Source of the DNA: Anaerolineae bacterium
GTDB taxonomy: Bacteria > Chloroflexota > Anaerolineae > Aggregatilineales > UBA3940
Length of the DNA: 32,489 nt
Assembly: GCA_016928235.1 (NCBI GenBank)
Contig: JAFGLD010000043.1
Span: forward strand, 1 to 32,489
Direction: 5' to 3'
Positions 1 to 8,435 of the stretch are shown one piece after another. Within the stretch, counting starts at the first letter, position 1. Every line of letters starts with the position of its first letter. A program made the position numbers and the translations under genes. A model generated the notes under the pieces. That model was not told the origin of the DNA, did not search any database, and saw only the letters and a list, made by a program, of their open reading frames with translations.

Positions 1-109
1 CAGCGTTTGCAGAGCGAGATGTTGGCGTATTAGAGCGTTCCAGAAAATGCAATATAGAGTAGTAGAGAACTATGAACTATAAACTGTAAACTCACTCCGG
101 CGGCTCGTG

Positions 110-153
110 AAAACAGCCTTTTTGAACGGAATTAAAGTGCGAAAAACAGGCTG
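110..153 (-). terminator. Possible intrinsic terminator closing the minus-strand gene series
   Basis: On the minus strand CAGCC-TG-TTTTT (153-142) can pair with AAAAA-GGCTG (123-114), giving two 5-bp stems with a 2-nt bulge, and TTTT follows at 113-110. It lies 30-75 bp past the stop of the last minus-strand gene. The 18-nt loop is large, so the hairpin is only moderately convincing. Confidence 0.35.
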
Positions 154-183
154 AAGTCTTCGACCAACAAGAAATATGAATCA

Positions 184-741
184 TTACGGCCCGTGCTGTG
201 AATGTCTTAGCGATTGGGTGTATTGGTACAGTTTTTTCCATGTCGATTGATAAGAATCGATGGCGTACTTGGAATCACCCATTTTTCGCCTAAACTCATA
301 TTCGTGCGAGGCATGAGGACTATTAAATGCGGCGTTAGGCGAAAACCTGTCTTTGTAACCATACTGGCATTCAAGAATTCCGATATGCCAACAATTACCC
401 GTATGCTTTCGCACGGTCTTTTCGGAAAGCCCTTGTTTATTTAGATCGTCTATAAACCGAAAAAGATACAGACCAAGCTCTTGGGCAAATTTGTGAGATT
501 TTTCATCCCAATGCCAATCTTGGATGAATTGTTCTAATTTCCGATTTTCTTCATTGCTCACGATCTTGCATGCCTCCTGTGTGTCATCAATACAAAGCGG
601 AATCTCTAAGCCGGCAATTTTCTTCAGTTCTCGCGGGTTGAATTCAATATTGCCCTGCGAGCCAGTCCTGTATAGCCAATATCGCTTGCTCCCGCTACCT
701 TGAACAAGTTGACATACCTGGCAATAAAATCCGCCATCCAT
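184..741 (-). CDS. Hypothetical protein, probably the 3' part of a frameshifted DUF4279-like gene
   Basis: This 185-residue frame begins with an ATG directly after an in-frame TGA and overlaps the gene at 624-968 by 118 bp. Residues 20-55 (YWLYRTGSQGNIEFNPRELK and on to PLCID) resemble, from memory, the C-terminal end of DUF4279 proteins, which lacks its N-terminal half here. That half is found in the overlapping frame. Residues 65-120 are rich in Leu, Lys and His and contain FIDDLNKQGLSEKTVRKHTG, which looks like a small helical bundle similar to SAM-like integrase N-terminal domains. No catalytic motif is seen. It may be a real overlapping gene or the second half of one interrupted gene. 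Confidence 0.5.
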   Translation of the reverse strand: MDGGFYCQVCQLVQGSGSKRYWLYRTGSQGNIEFNPRELKKIAGLEIPLCIDDTQEACKIVSNEENRKLEQFIQDWHWDEKSHKFAQELGLYLFRFIDDLNKQGLSEKTVRKHTGNCWHIGILECQYGYKDRFSPNAAFNSPHASHEYEFRRKMGDSKYAIDSYQSTWKKLYQYTQSLRHSQHGP

Positions 742-968
742 TCAATACGTTGTGATTCCTCAACTTCTTCAGGTGTGCTGATACAACAGGCACCATATGG
801 CGTAGGTTCTCCATAGTATCTACTGCATTCTTGGATTTCACCCGGTTCTGTCACTAACCGCATCTGGATGTCGGGAATAATTTCCTTCAATTTTGAAGGG
901 GAAAACATCTCTCCCCTCAAGTGACATTCCGGATCGGTCATAGTGATGCTGTAGCTGCTTTGTTGCAT
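624..968 (-). CDS. Hypothetical protein, probable 5' part of the same DUF4279-like gene
   Basis: This 114-residue frame carries an N-terminal stretch (SITMTDPECHLRGEMFSPSK, then RYYGEPTPYGACCIST) of the kind seen at the start of small bacterial DUF4279-type proteins of unknown function. After about residue 95 it turns into ARRAILNSTREN, unlike the family. In the same DNA, the downstream frame gives the expected YWLYRTGSQGNIEFNP. A single indel near 665-690 would join both into one protein of roughly 270 residues. If no frameshift exists, the two genes overlap by 118 bp, which is unusual. Function is unknown. Confidence 0.5.
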   Translation of the reverse strand: MQQSSYSITMTDPECHLRGEMFSPSKLKEIIPDIQMRLVTEPGEIQECSRYYGEPTPYGACCISTPEEVEESQRIEWMADFIARYVNLFKVAGASDIGYTGLARRAILNSTREN

Positions 969-984
969 GTGTGGCCCAACAATA

Positions 985-1023
985 CGATAAAATGAAAGAG
1001 GGAGTGTGGCTTAGAAGCACACT
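985..1023 (-). terminator. Possible terminator after the HlyD-like gene
   Basis: A perfect 6-bp stem AGTGTG/CACACT with a 9-nt loop lies at 1003-1023. In the minus-strand direction it is followed by a pyrimidine-rich tract (CCCTCTTTCATTTT). It sits 45 bp beyond the stop of the HlyD-like gene and just before the DUF4279-like gene. The stem is short and the T tract interrupted. Confidence 0.3.
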
Positions 1024-1067
1024 TCCTCAGTGTTTCCAAATGCCATCGGAAGGCCAACAGGCCCACC

Positions 1068-1988
1068 TTACTCCGAAATATCAATATCGACATAAGCTGT
1101 CATACCCGGGCGGATGCCTGCCGGGGGATCTTCAATTGTGATCGTCACAGTAAAGGTGCCTAGCGTCCCATCAGATTGCACAATGGAGAGAACAACGCCC
1201 GGAACCTCGATCTTAGACAGCGATTCGAACAGAACAGTAGCTTTGTTGCCTACCGCTATCCGAGTAGCATCATACTCGGACATGTCAAGGATCTCGACAC
1301 TCAGATTGCTCGTATCGCCGAGCTGGATAATCACCTTTCCCGGATTGACATACTCATATGTCTCGACCAACACCATGGTCACCTCACCGGCGATGGGAGC
1401 AACCAGCGTCGACAAATCACGTTCTGCCTGAGCTTTTGCCACGACTGTCTCTGCCTCACGCACCTGAGCCTGAGCCAACTCAAGGTCTTCAGGCAACGGC
1501 AACGAGCGCAGATAGTCGAGGCGAGCCTGAGCGGCAGACAGCTCGGCGGCACGTCGAAGCTCCTGGAGAGCTGTATTGTGCTTGGCTGACTCTACCAGAC
1601 TCTCTGCCTCACGGATTTCCTGCTCAGATGCACCGGCCTGGACTTTCGCCAGATCTGCTTGATAAACTTCCAACTGGGCTTCCGCCTGAGCCAGAGCCGC
1701 ATCCAGGATTGTCGGGTCAAGGCGAGCAAGCACCTGACCGGCCTGAACCCTATCCCCTTCTTTGACACTGATCTCGATAACCTGGCCGGCAATAGGAAAA
1801 CTCAGATCGGCAGGTTGTGAGAGCACAACCTGACCAGTCCCCATCACAACAGAACCTGCAATCCCAACCTGGATAGGAACAGGTCTCTCCTGTGTCGGTA
1901 CAAGCTCAACTGGCTCTGGTGTTGAACATCCGGCAGTTACCAAAACCACCAGCACAATGACAACCCACAATAATCGACAAGACCGCAT
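1068..1988 (-). CDS. HlyD/RND-type periplasmic adaptor lipoprotein
   Basis: This is a 306-residue membrane-fusion-protein-like lipoprotein. The ATG at 1988 was chosen because AGGAGAGG lies 6 bp upstream and because it places a signal peptide at the N-terminus, with lipobox LVTAGC and Cys21. A biotinyl-lipoyl-like segment (PIAGQVIEISVKEGDRVQAG) comes first. A long Ala/Gln/Glu-rich coiled coil follows, then the second lipoyl half (LVAPIAGEVTMVLVETYEYV) and a C-terminal beta-barrel ending PAGIRPGMTAYVDIDI. Adaptors of this family bridge an inner-membrane ABC or RND pump to the outside. No pump gene lies next to it, so it is an orphan here, possibly serving a transporter encoded elsewhere. Confidence 0.85.
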   Translation of the reverse strand: MRSCRLLWVVIVLVVLVTAGCSTPEPVELVPTQERPVPIQVGIAGSVVMGTGQVVLSQPADLSFPIAGQVIEISVKEGDRVQAGQVLARLDPTILDAALAQAEAQLEVYQADLAKVQAGASEQEIREAESLVESAKHNTALQELRRAAELSAAQARLDYLRSLPLPEDLELAQAQVREAETVVAKAQAERDLSTLVAPIAGEVTMVLVETYEYVNPGKVIIQLGDTSNLSVEILDMSEYDATRIAVGNKATVLFESLSKIEVPGVVLSIVQSDGTLGTFTVTITIEDPPAGIRPGMTAYVDIDISE

Positions 1989-2144
1989 GGCAAGCCTCTC
2001 CTCTAGTCTCTCATCACAGAACATAGCACCCAGACCGGAAACAGATCGAAATGCAGATGTCCCTTAGCCGCCGGCACAAGCATTGGATGACGATATCCGA
2101 TCCGGTGTCACGGCATCGACTGTTACCAGCCCGATAGATGACCA

Positions 2145-3872
2145 TTATCTACCCGAATATTCATAAGCACCAATATCACATCGACCGCCAATCAAACGCG
2201 GAAGCCGGTTGCGATCCAACTGCACACCGCGATCGGAGCACGTATCGATCGCCGGGCTACCGGCGGCCAGACGGAAGTCACCGGCCCACGGGTTTACAAA
2301 CAGAGGCACAGACCGGATTGCATTTGTTCCTAACAGGAGACTTTCACCATCGATTAGATTACAATCCAGCACGGCATTTCCCAAGTCCCCATCTATTTGC
2401 GACTGATTGTGGCTTAGAAGGTTGTTGGCAATGTCGGTTCCTGAAATGTCAGGCCCCGACTTGTCCAGACCGATGCCAACATCGTGGCCATAAATGGTAT
2501 TATGGTACACCTTATTATCCGGGAATCGAAAAAGGTAGATCCCATCCAGCCCTGAATTGTTGGTGATCAGATTGTTGTAGATCAAGTTGTCGGGGCCATG
2601 AATTGTAATGGCACCGGCCCAACTTTCCGATCCGGAATTATCCCGCAATACATTGCCGTACACCAGACTCTTACTGCTCTGATCGCCGATGATCACCACC
2701 CCCCAGGTCGATGCACAGTTTTCGTATACGTTGTTCGCGATGACTGTTCCTTCGATGCCGGGCTTAACATCAGTACCTTCGTCTTCGGTGATATTGTAGA
2801 TATGGTTGCCAATCACATGTGTCGCATGAGCAGAGTCAGGCCCACCATCCTGAGGGCTCTTGCCGATATAAACTCCTTCACCAGGCCCAAACACACCGTT
2901 ATCATGAATGCTACTGCCGATTATCATATTATAGATGCTGCCGTTGATCACATAAACACCTGGGCGCCCGTTATTGAAGATCTCGCCATTCTGAAACACA
3001 TTATGATGAGAACGATCAAAGCTAATGCCGGCATGTAAGCTTCGGGTTACCCGGAACCCATCCAGGATGATATAACTTGCGCCGATGAACCTGGCCGGCG
3101 ACCCGCGATTATCCTCGAATTTCAGGTCGAGCGTGACCTTCTCACCTTGAAACACCCGGAATGTGATTGGGGTAGCAATCGACGCTTGCACAAGCTGAGT
3201 CTCGTCGATGAAGGGCGCGCCACTTACCCGGACATAACCGCTTTCAACTTCGATGATCGGAAAGACGCCATTATTGCCGTTCCGGCTATTGTAAATGTAG
3301 ACACTATCGCCAGGTTGGATATCCTGCCAGGTGTCAGGAAATGATACTTTGTCCCCAGATGTCAAATTGACATCTGTTACACCCATCCGCTCGATGCCGG
3401 AAGTGTGAAATTCGATCAATTCTTGATACGTCCCTTCCCGCACGATGATGGTATCGCCTGCCACGGCTACACCGGCAGCTTTCCGAATTGAGCGCCATGG
3501 TTGCTGCTGAGTGCCGGGATTGGCATCGCTGCCACTCAACGAGACAAAATAGATATTGCCTCGGGGTGGCACAATAGTCATCGATGTCTTTGTAGACATT
3601 ACCGTCAATGCAGGTGTCAACAGCGTAACGGTTGGCACTATCGGGCTGCCCGTAGCGACAGGAGTGTATGTAGTAGTCGATTGCGTTATTGTTTGCGTGG
3701 CAGGCTTACCATCTGTTGGCGTGTTTACCACGGCAATAGGGTAGGGGTGCTGATCGCTCGGATTGAATGCATTGGGCTGCCCCAAGAGCATGATAAGCCC
3801 TATAGCTCCAATGATTAGCACCGCCATCATCACAAGTAGCACATTGTCGACCTTCTTATCTCGCTGACCCAT
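2145..3872 (-). CDS. Membrane-anchored right-handed beta-helix protein
   Basis: A 575-residue protein. Residues 10-30 form one hydrophobic anchor after a short basic N-terminus, and residues 45-105 are a Thr/Pro/Val-rich linker of low complexity. The motif YFVSLSGSDANPGT, then PWRSI and AGDTIIVREGTYQE, at about 107-150 is the usual start of DUF1565/pectate-lyase-like beta-helices. Repeated turns of the type NxIxNNxxxxNxxGIYL follow. The C-terminus (DFRLAAGSPAIDTC to DIGAYEY) matches the end seen on many secreted parallel beta-helix proteins. Such folds bind, cleave or epimerise polysaccharide. Its place behind the polysaccharide genes suggests it acts on the exported polymer, but no catalytic residues could be assigned. 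Confidence 0.8.
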   Translation of the reverse strand: MGQRDKKVDNVLLVMMAVLIIGAIGLIMLLGQPNAFNPSDQHPYPIAVVNTPTDGKPATQTITQSTTTYTPVATGSPIVPTVTLLTPALTVMSTKTSMTIVPPRGNIYFVSLSGSDANPGTQQQPWRSIRKAAGVAVAGDTIIVREGTYQELIEFHTSGIERMGVTDVNLTSGDKVSFPDTWQDIQPGDSVYIYNSRNGNNGVFPIIEVESGYVRVSGAPFIDETQLVQASIATPITFRVFQGEKVTLDLKFEDNRGSPARFIGASYIILDGFRVTRSLHAGISFDRSHHNVFQNGEIFNNGRPGVYVINGSIYNMIIGSSIHDNGVFGPGEGVYIGKSPQDGGPDSAHATHVIGNHIYNITEDEGTDVKPGIEGTVIANNVYENCASTWGVVIIGDQSSKSLVYGNVLRDNSGSESWAGAITIHGPDNLIYNNLITNNSGLDGIYLFRFPDNKVYHNTIYGHDVGIGLDKSGPDISGTDIANNLLSHNQSQIDGDLGNAVLDCNLIDGESLLLGTNAIRSVPLFVNPWAGDFRLAAGSPAIDTCSDRGVQLDRNRLPRLIGGRCDIGAYEYSGR

Positions 3873-3938
3873 AAACAGACTATCTCCAATCTGCTCTCAC
3901 AGTCATTTGTCTTCCAACCATTCCAGCAAATACAGGCC

Positions 3939-3965
3939 AATATATAACATGAATGGCCGGTCCAA
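3939..3965 (-). promoter_or_regulatory. Weak promoter-like pair upstream of the beta-helix gene
   Basis: On the minus strand TTGGAC (3965-3960) and TATATT (3944-3939) are separated by 15 bp, shorter than ideal. The pair sits 70-90 bp upstream of the beta-helix start, inside a 243-bp gap. This gap also holds a near-palindrome AGGAAG-AG-CTTCCT at 4047-4060. A separate transcript for the beta-helix gene is possible but unproven. Confidence 0.25.
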
Positions 3966-4115
3966 TCCATATGCTTGCCATAAAAATCATAGATTGCCAT
4001 GATAGAGGAACTTGAACTTGCACAAAGTCTTCGGAGTGCTGTTGTAACTTTTACAGGAAGAGCTTCCTATCCGATGACTCATAGACACACCTCGCCGACA
4101 TGCGAGGGCCAGTCA

Positions 4116-5294
4116 TCATTGAATCACAATCTCATCACCCTGGAGGCTGATCGTGCCAAGGTTAGTGTTATGATCCGATCCTTCATCGCTTCGCGTACGC
4201 CACCATCGAGCCACGTCACGCGGCAAGGCATGCCAATAGCCGCTCCGAGACTGCATGGCTGCCAAAAACGATTCGTACATATCCCGGTCCATTCCATCGG
4301 GTAGATAATCCGGGTGGGTATTGACTAATACCATTCCCCTGTATTGCTCGATGAAGTCCACCTTCTCGATCCAGAGCCTGGGGCTTGTCTCGCCCAGCAC
4401 CGAGACCAATGTCGAATCTTGCGGTAGCGTATAGGGAAGCTCGACGAAATGACCGATGAAAAAAGGCCAGATACTCATCGTCCCGCCCGGCAATGGCTCG
4501 TAGGGATCGGTATCAAAGAACGAGAGATCGTATTCGATATCGAGATCTTGCAGCCATTCAGGATGCCTATGTGTCATCGGCGCGCGGAAACCAACAGCCT
4601 GGAACTCCTTCAGGTGCGCATTGATGCAGTAGGCGCGCTCGGTAAATTTTTGATATGAGCTAAATAACTTTCCGTCGTGCTTCAGACCATGAACACCAAC
4701 CTCGAAACCGCGTTCCTTCAATTCGGCGATCAAGGCCTGATCGAGCGGATACCGTTCCGGCACGAAGTTGAAGGACGATCGAAACCCATACTGTTCATCC
4801 AACCCGGCAATATCTCGCACCAGCGCCTGTCCCTCTTCACTTTCAACGTCGTGCGTGAGCACAAAAGCATACCGGAAGTCATCCGGCCAAAACCTTTTGA
4901 ATGTCAGCGTAGGCTGCTCACGCCGAAGAAGCAGCCGGCGCATGATTTCGTATTGAAAATGGACGAATCGTTTTTCGATCGGCCAGTTGAGTGGAAATTG
5001 TGGCTCGACGGCGTAACGGTTCAATCGCTTCAACAGAGTCATGGCGGAACGCGGCAGCAGCGGTTTCAACATATAGTAGAGTCGCTTGAGCAGACTGAGC
5101 TGCCAATGATTCGTCCCAAACTGTCCTTCCCCCAACGTAGTTACCAAAATATCTTCAATGTTTTGAGATGGCGTAGACAGACCAAGACTGGGCAAGGCAT
5201 GTCTTATTGCGGCATCCCAATCTTCTGGGGGCGCATCGGGGACGCACTGCCAAAAACGCTGTGGGGTATTATTACGCCAGAGGGCACGGTTCAC
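4116..5294 (-). CDS. Polysaccharide deacetylase (NodB-like) family protein
   Basis: A 392-residue protein when started at the GTG at 5294. That start has GAGGA 5 bp upstream and lies 1 bp after the stop of the preceding gene. The longer GTG at 5345 would overlap that gene by 50 bp. About 145 residues in, FVLTHDVES supplies the metal/catalytic Asp motif. It is followed by GFRSSFNFVPERY, FEVGVHGLKHDG (the HxxxH metal ligands) and GFRAPMTHRHPEW, in the order seen in carbohydrate esterase family 4 relatives. The N-terminal 140 residues are not recognised. The likely role is removal of N-acetyl groups from an amino sugar of the polymer. No secretion signal is apparent, so it may act on the lipid-linked intermediate inside the cell. 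Confidence 0.8.
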   Translation of the reverse strand: MNRALWRNNTPQRFWQCVPDAPPEDWDAAIRHALPSLGLSTPSQNIEDILVTTLGEGQFGTNHWQLSLLKRLYYMLKPLLPRSAMTLLKRLNRYAVEPQFPLNWPIEKRFVHFQYEIMRRLLLRREQPTLTFKRFWPDDFRYAFVLTHDVESEEGQALVRDIAGLDEQYGFRSSFNFVPERYPLDQALIAELKERGFEVGVHGLKHDGKLFSSYQKFTERAYCINAHLKEFQAVGFRAPMTHRHPEWLQDLDIEYDLSFFDTDPYEPLPGGTMSIWPFFIGHFVELPYTLPQDSTLVSVLGETSPRLWIEKVDFIEQYRGMVLVNTHPDYLPDGMDRDMYESFLAAMQSRSGYWHALPRDVARWWRTRSDEGSDHNTNLGTISLQGDEIVIQ

Positions 5295-5295
5295 A

Positions 5296-6204
5296 TTAAT
5301 CCTCAACTTGCTTGATATGCTCGTCCAACATATCGAGTATCTCACTGTCGATGCTCACATCGAACTTCCGCGCAAACAACTGTCCTGACTCAATCAACTT
5401 GTCGAAATCAGTTTTGTCCAATATCTCAGGATTATGTTGATCGGTCGGCCAATCGATATAATGCAGGTTCCGGTTGACAACTGTGTCTTTGAACGGCGAA
5501 TTCATAACGACCGTATGCATGAACAGCTCAGCTGTATTACGCGTGAAATGAAACGCTCGCAGTATATCCCGGCCTTTTGGCGTTGTGACGAATTGGTTGA
5601 CGTAATCGATACACGGCTGAGTAAGACACCACCAGGCTTCCCCGCCGTAGACCTGGTATCCATGTGGTATTTTCCGCTCTGAAAGAAGAAACAAAGACAA
5701 TAATCGCGCCACCATCTTCTCGATTGAACTCTCGAACTTATATGGAGGATAAACCACGAGCTTGCTGCCGAAGGTAAAGTAGTAGCGACGGACACGTCGC
5801 CATCCGCCATCGACCCAGGCATCGATGGGTAATGGGGCATGTTTGATGAGCTGCTTGCCTGTATATCCGGACAGCGTTTGTTTGATGACGGCGTTACTGG
5901 TCAGCGGGTAGTCTTGCGCGCTCAGCTTGACGGCAAAATCATATGACAGGCCGCTGTCACACAGTGCTTTGATACAGATCAATGGGATGCGAACCAGATC
6001 AAAGGTGGCCCATGCAGCGCGGATTCGCTTGACAAACTGGCAGTTGGGTCGATCTGCCAATGCCGCGCAAACAGCCTGATAGACATCATTAGCCTTCAAG
6101 TCGACATGTATGAAGAAGTGAACATCTTCATCATCTAACCGGTTGATCAACCGGATGACTTGTTCTGCGTTCTTATGCGCCATGACGAAATACACGATTC
6201 GCAT
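5296..6204 (-). CDS. Core-2/I-branching enzyme-like glycosyltransferase (GT14 type)
   Basis: The 302-residue product starts MRIVYFVMAHKNAEQVIRLI, followed by HFFIHVDLKA. It contains LSAQDYPLTS and GGEAWWCLTQPCIDYV, all hallmarks of the Branch/GT14 family that adds GlcNAc or xylose in a beta linkage. No membrane segment is seen. It lies 40 bp after the FemX-like gene and 1 bp before the deacetylase gene, so the three are very likely co-transcribed. GT14 enzymes in bacterial polysaccharide loci usually add a side-branch sugar. The acceptor cannot be read from sequence. Confidence 0.85.
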   Translation of the reverse strand: MRIVYFVMAHKNAEQVIRLINRLDDEDVHFFIHVDLKANDVYQAVCAALADRPNCQFVKRIRAAWATFDLVRIPLICIKALCDSGLSYDFAVKLSAQDYPLTSNAVIKQTLSGYTGKQLIKHAPLPIDAWVDGGWRRVRRYYFTFGSKLVVYPPYKFESSIEKMVARLLSLFLLSERKIPHGYQVYGGEAWWCLTQPCIDYVNQFVTTPKGRDILRAFHFTRNTAELFMHTVVMNSPFKDTVVNRNLHYIDWPTDQHNPEILDKTDFDKLIESGQLFARKFDVSIDSEILDMLDEHIKQVED

Positions 6205-6244
6205 TCGGTAGCTACTCCCAATACCCGCTATGGGCCACTGTGGT

Positions 6245-7345
6245 TTACCCTTGATGAGTTGTATATTTAATAGAGTCTATCTTTGCTGTCAGTCGATCAA
6301 GATATTGGTTATTCAGAATGCGCATTGCCGGATAATAAAGCAACGGTGCCTGTACGTAATCATAGGCGCCGGCATGGTACACAACATGATCTGTAAAGCC
6401 ACGCTTAAACTGGTAGACTCCCCATAGACCGCCCGCGGGTCCGGTTTTGGGAAGCTCCTTGCCCTGGTAGGCGGCCTCGCCAACTTCATCAGGAATGCCC
6501 CACAAGTCAAGCGAACGGCAACCCATCGACTTTGCCCATTTGATCTCTTCCCATGCCAGCAGCCAATTGGCGCGCAGCCCTGAATGCTCAGGGCTGGAGC
6601 ACGCATGTAAAGCAGCTGCGCGATCGGCAAAGCGAAAACTCATACGCGCGCCCAGTAACTGATCTTGATAATAGCCTAAGAGCAATACCGCTTCATCCCG
6701 GCAGGCAAAAGCGCGCCATTGCTGCGCATAATAGTCGCTGGGGCGTGGTAAGAAACCACACCGATTGCCTGTTTCTTGCATCAGCTTGTAGAACGCCGGA
6801 AGATCTTCTTCGTTGCCGGTACGTACAGTCACACCACACCGTTCTGCATGGCGAATTCGTTGGGCATTCTTTTTCATGCTCGCCATGATATCGGCCAGAT
6901 CGGGTGATAGATCGAGAATGACCGTCGCGCGTGGCTGATTGGTAAATTTGCTGGCTACAAATCCAAATTGCTTCAAGACAGGATCAAGAGTGGCACTATG
7001 CAACACCGCTGGCTCGATGCGCAAAAAAAGAGTTTTGTATTCACAGGCGATATGTTGTAATTCGTTCAATAACAGTGCCGCAACTTCGTCCGACAACCAA
7101 TTGCCAATCGGCCCTCTGGGGACATAGGCCATGCAGCCCAATCCTAACGGCATGGGACGCACCAGGACCTGTGCGCCGGCCACCAACTGATCGTTGTCCG
7201 CTACCGCCACCCGCAGGGCCCGCCATCCCCTTGTTTCCTTGAGACTGCCCCATTCCCAGGACTGCATGAGCATGAATGACGAGGACTGAGCTACAAAATT
7301 ATCCCATTTGTCTCGTTGAGCAGAAGACAAATATGTTATTTGCAT
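6245..7345 (-). CDS. FemAB/FemX-like aminoacyl (GNAT) transferase
   Basis: A 366-residue protein from the ATG at 7345 (MQITYLSSAQRDKWDNFV), the N-terminus usual for the family. A TTG nine codons upstream is the alternative. Recognisable stretches are MLMQSWEWGSLKE, YVPRGPIG, RIRHAERCGVTVR and, near the C-terminus, GPAGGLWGVYQFKRGF, which together mark FemAB proteins. The best-known members use aminoacyl-tRNA to extend the peptide bridge of lipid II. Members in polysaccharide loci are thought to attach amino acids or acyl groups to sugars. The gene before it ends 41 bp upstream and supplies the AGGAGG sequence. A 16-codon ORF overlaps its start. Confidence 0.85.
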   Translation of the reverse strand: MQITYLSSAQRDKWDNFVAQSSSFMLMQSWEWGSLKETRGWRALRVAVADNDQLVAGAQVLVRPMPLGLGCMAYVPRGPIGNWLSDEVAALLLNELQHIACEYKTLFLRIEPAVLHSATLDPVLKQFGFVASKFTNQPRATVILDLSPDLADIMASMKKNAQRIRHAERCGVTVRTGNEEDLPAFYKLMQETGNRCGFLPRPSDYYAQQWRAFACRDEAVLLLGYYQDQLLGARMSFRFADRAAALHACSSPEHSGLRANWLLAWEEIKWAKSMGCRSLDLWGIPDEVGEAAYQGKELPKTGPAGGLWGVYQFKRGFTDHVVYHAGAYDYVQAPLLYYPAMRILNNQYLDRLTAKIDSIKYTTHQG

Positions 7346-7386
7346 AAATCTCGCCAGTCGACACGAATACAATCGCTATGATCCAT
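7336..7386 (-). CDS. Possible 16-codon leader ORF overlapping the FemX-like start
   Basis: An ATG at 7386 shares its A with the TAA of the preceding gene (TAATG). It has AGGAGG 11 bp upstream and encodes MDHSDCIRVDWRDLCK before a TAA. It ends 10 bp inside the FemX-like gene in another frame. Its ribosome-binding site is much stronger than the GGCGAG before the FemX-like ATG, so ribosomes may terminate here and re-initiate. It might also be the true N-terminus split by an indel. No function is known. Confidence 0.3.
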   Translation of the reverse strand: MDHSDCIRVDWRDLCK

Positions 7387-8435
7387 TAAGTTTCCTTCCT
7401 CCTATGAGTCAAACACCGATCGGACCAGAGCCGATGTAGCTGTTGGTAGATGGAGTAGCCTATCTTGCTCAATCTGATTCGGAGCGGCGCATGGGTGATT
7501 GCAAAACGCCCATATTCCACCAGCTTGCCCCCAAACTTAGACTTAAAATCGCGTACGCCATACGCCTGATCCGGTTTGCCCGCTCCGCCAAAATCGTAAA
7601 CCTGATAACCGTTCTCGGCCCCCCAGCGCAAAACATGCCACATCAACAGATCACCAGGAATATAGTCGCTGTATGAGCGGTCGACGCCGCTATACCACCC
7701 GTAGATGGTGTTCTTATAAAACAACTCGGCTGAAGCAGCAACCGGAATCCCTTCGACTCGGGCCAGGTAAAATCGCAGCATGTTACCCGGCGTTAATATC
7801 GCAAAAGCTGCCTCAAATAAGGAGCGATCTGCCAATGGTACATGAGCATTCCGGTAGGAACGCTTGATCAGATCATAACAATCAGCCACATCTCCGTGCT
7901 CGCTCACTTCAGTCAGCTTTACATCGCCGCGGCGCAGACCCCGCCGGAGGCTCTTCCGTGTCCGGCTTCCAATGCGCTGAAAGACTTCTTCAACCGAGCC
8001 TGTCAGATCGATCAAATAATTCAAGTGTTTCTCATAAACGAAACCACAATCATTGTACGTCGAACGCAGCAAGCCCTGATCGTGTAGATTGCGGAACTCA
8101 GAAAAGAGAACACTTCGCCCAATCTGTCCGGTATAGGCAGCCAGCAGTTGCCTGGTAGCCAATAAGCCTTGCCGGTCCGGGGTACAGAGAAGACCGCCAT
8201 AAGTAATAGCACGGGTCGTCAATGCACGTAGAAGCGGGCTCATCATGGTAATTCGAACCGGCAGCAGTAGCGACACTATCTCCTCGCCGTCAAGCACTGC
8301 CCACAACTCCGGCTGGTGGCCCTTTGCGAGAGCAAACACCTTGAACATTTCCGGTGTGTGGAAAATATTACTTTGCGGGTGGCTGTCTACAAAAGCTCTC
8401 CAGCGATCAGCCTCGAGCGTTCTGACGACTTCCAT
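7386..8435 (-). CDS. FemAB-like GNAT-fold acyltransferase
   Basis: A 349-residue protein starting MEVVRTLEADRWRAFVDSHP. FHTPEMFKVFALAKGH and a Leu-rich strand follow, then RTRKSLRRGLRRGDVKL at about 155 and a GNAT_6-type domain containing GIPVAASAELFYKNTIYGWY and YDFGGAGKPDQAYGVRDFKS. It is distant from its neighbour at 6245-7345, so the two are different subfamilies, not a recent duplication. Its start overlaps the stop of the upstream glycosyltransferase by 1 bp, showing translational coupling. Relatives occur in exopolysaccharide clusters, including exosortase-associated ones, but no exosortase is present here. The substrate is unknown. Transfer of an amino acid or acyl group to a sugar amine is plausible. 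Confidence 0.8.
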   Translation of the reverse strand: MEVVRTLEADRWRAFVDSHPQSNIFHTPEMFKVFALAKGHQPELWAVLDGEEIVSLLLPVRITMMSPLLRALTTRAITYGGLLCTPDRQGLLATRQLLAAYTGQIGRSVLFSEFRNLHDQGLLRSTYNDCGFVYEKHLNYLIDLTGSVEEVFQRIGSRTRKSLRRGLRRGDVKLTEVSEHGDVADCYDLIKRSYRNAHVPLADRSLFEAAFAILTPGNMLRFYLARVEGIPVAASAELFYKNTIYGWYSGVDRSYSDYIPGDLLMWHVLRWGAENGYQVYDFGGAGKPDQAYGVRDFKSKFGGKLVEYGRFAITHAPLRIRLSKIGYSIYQQLHRLWSDRCLTHRRKET

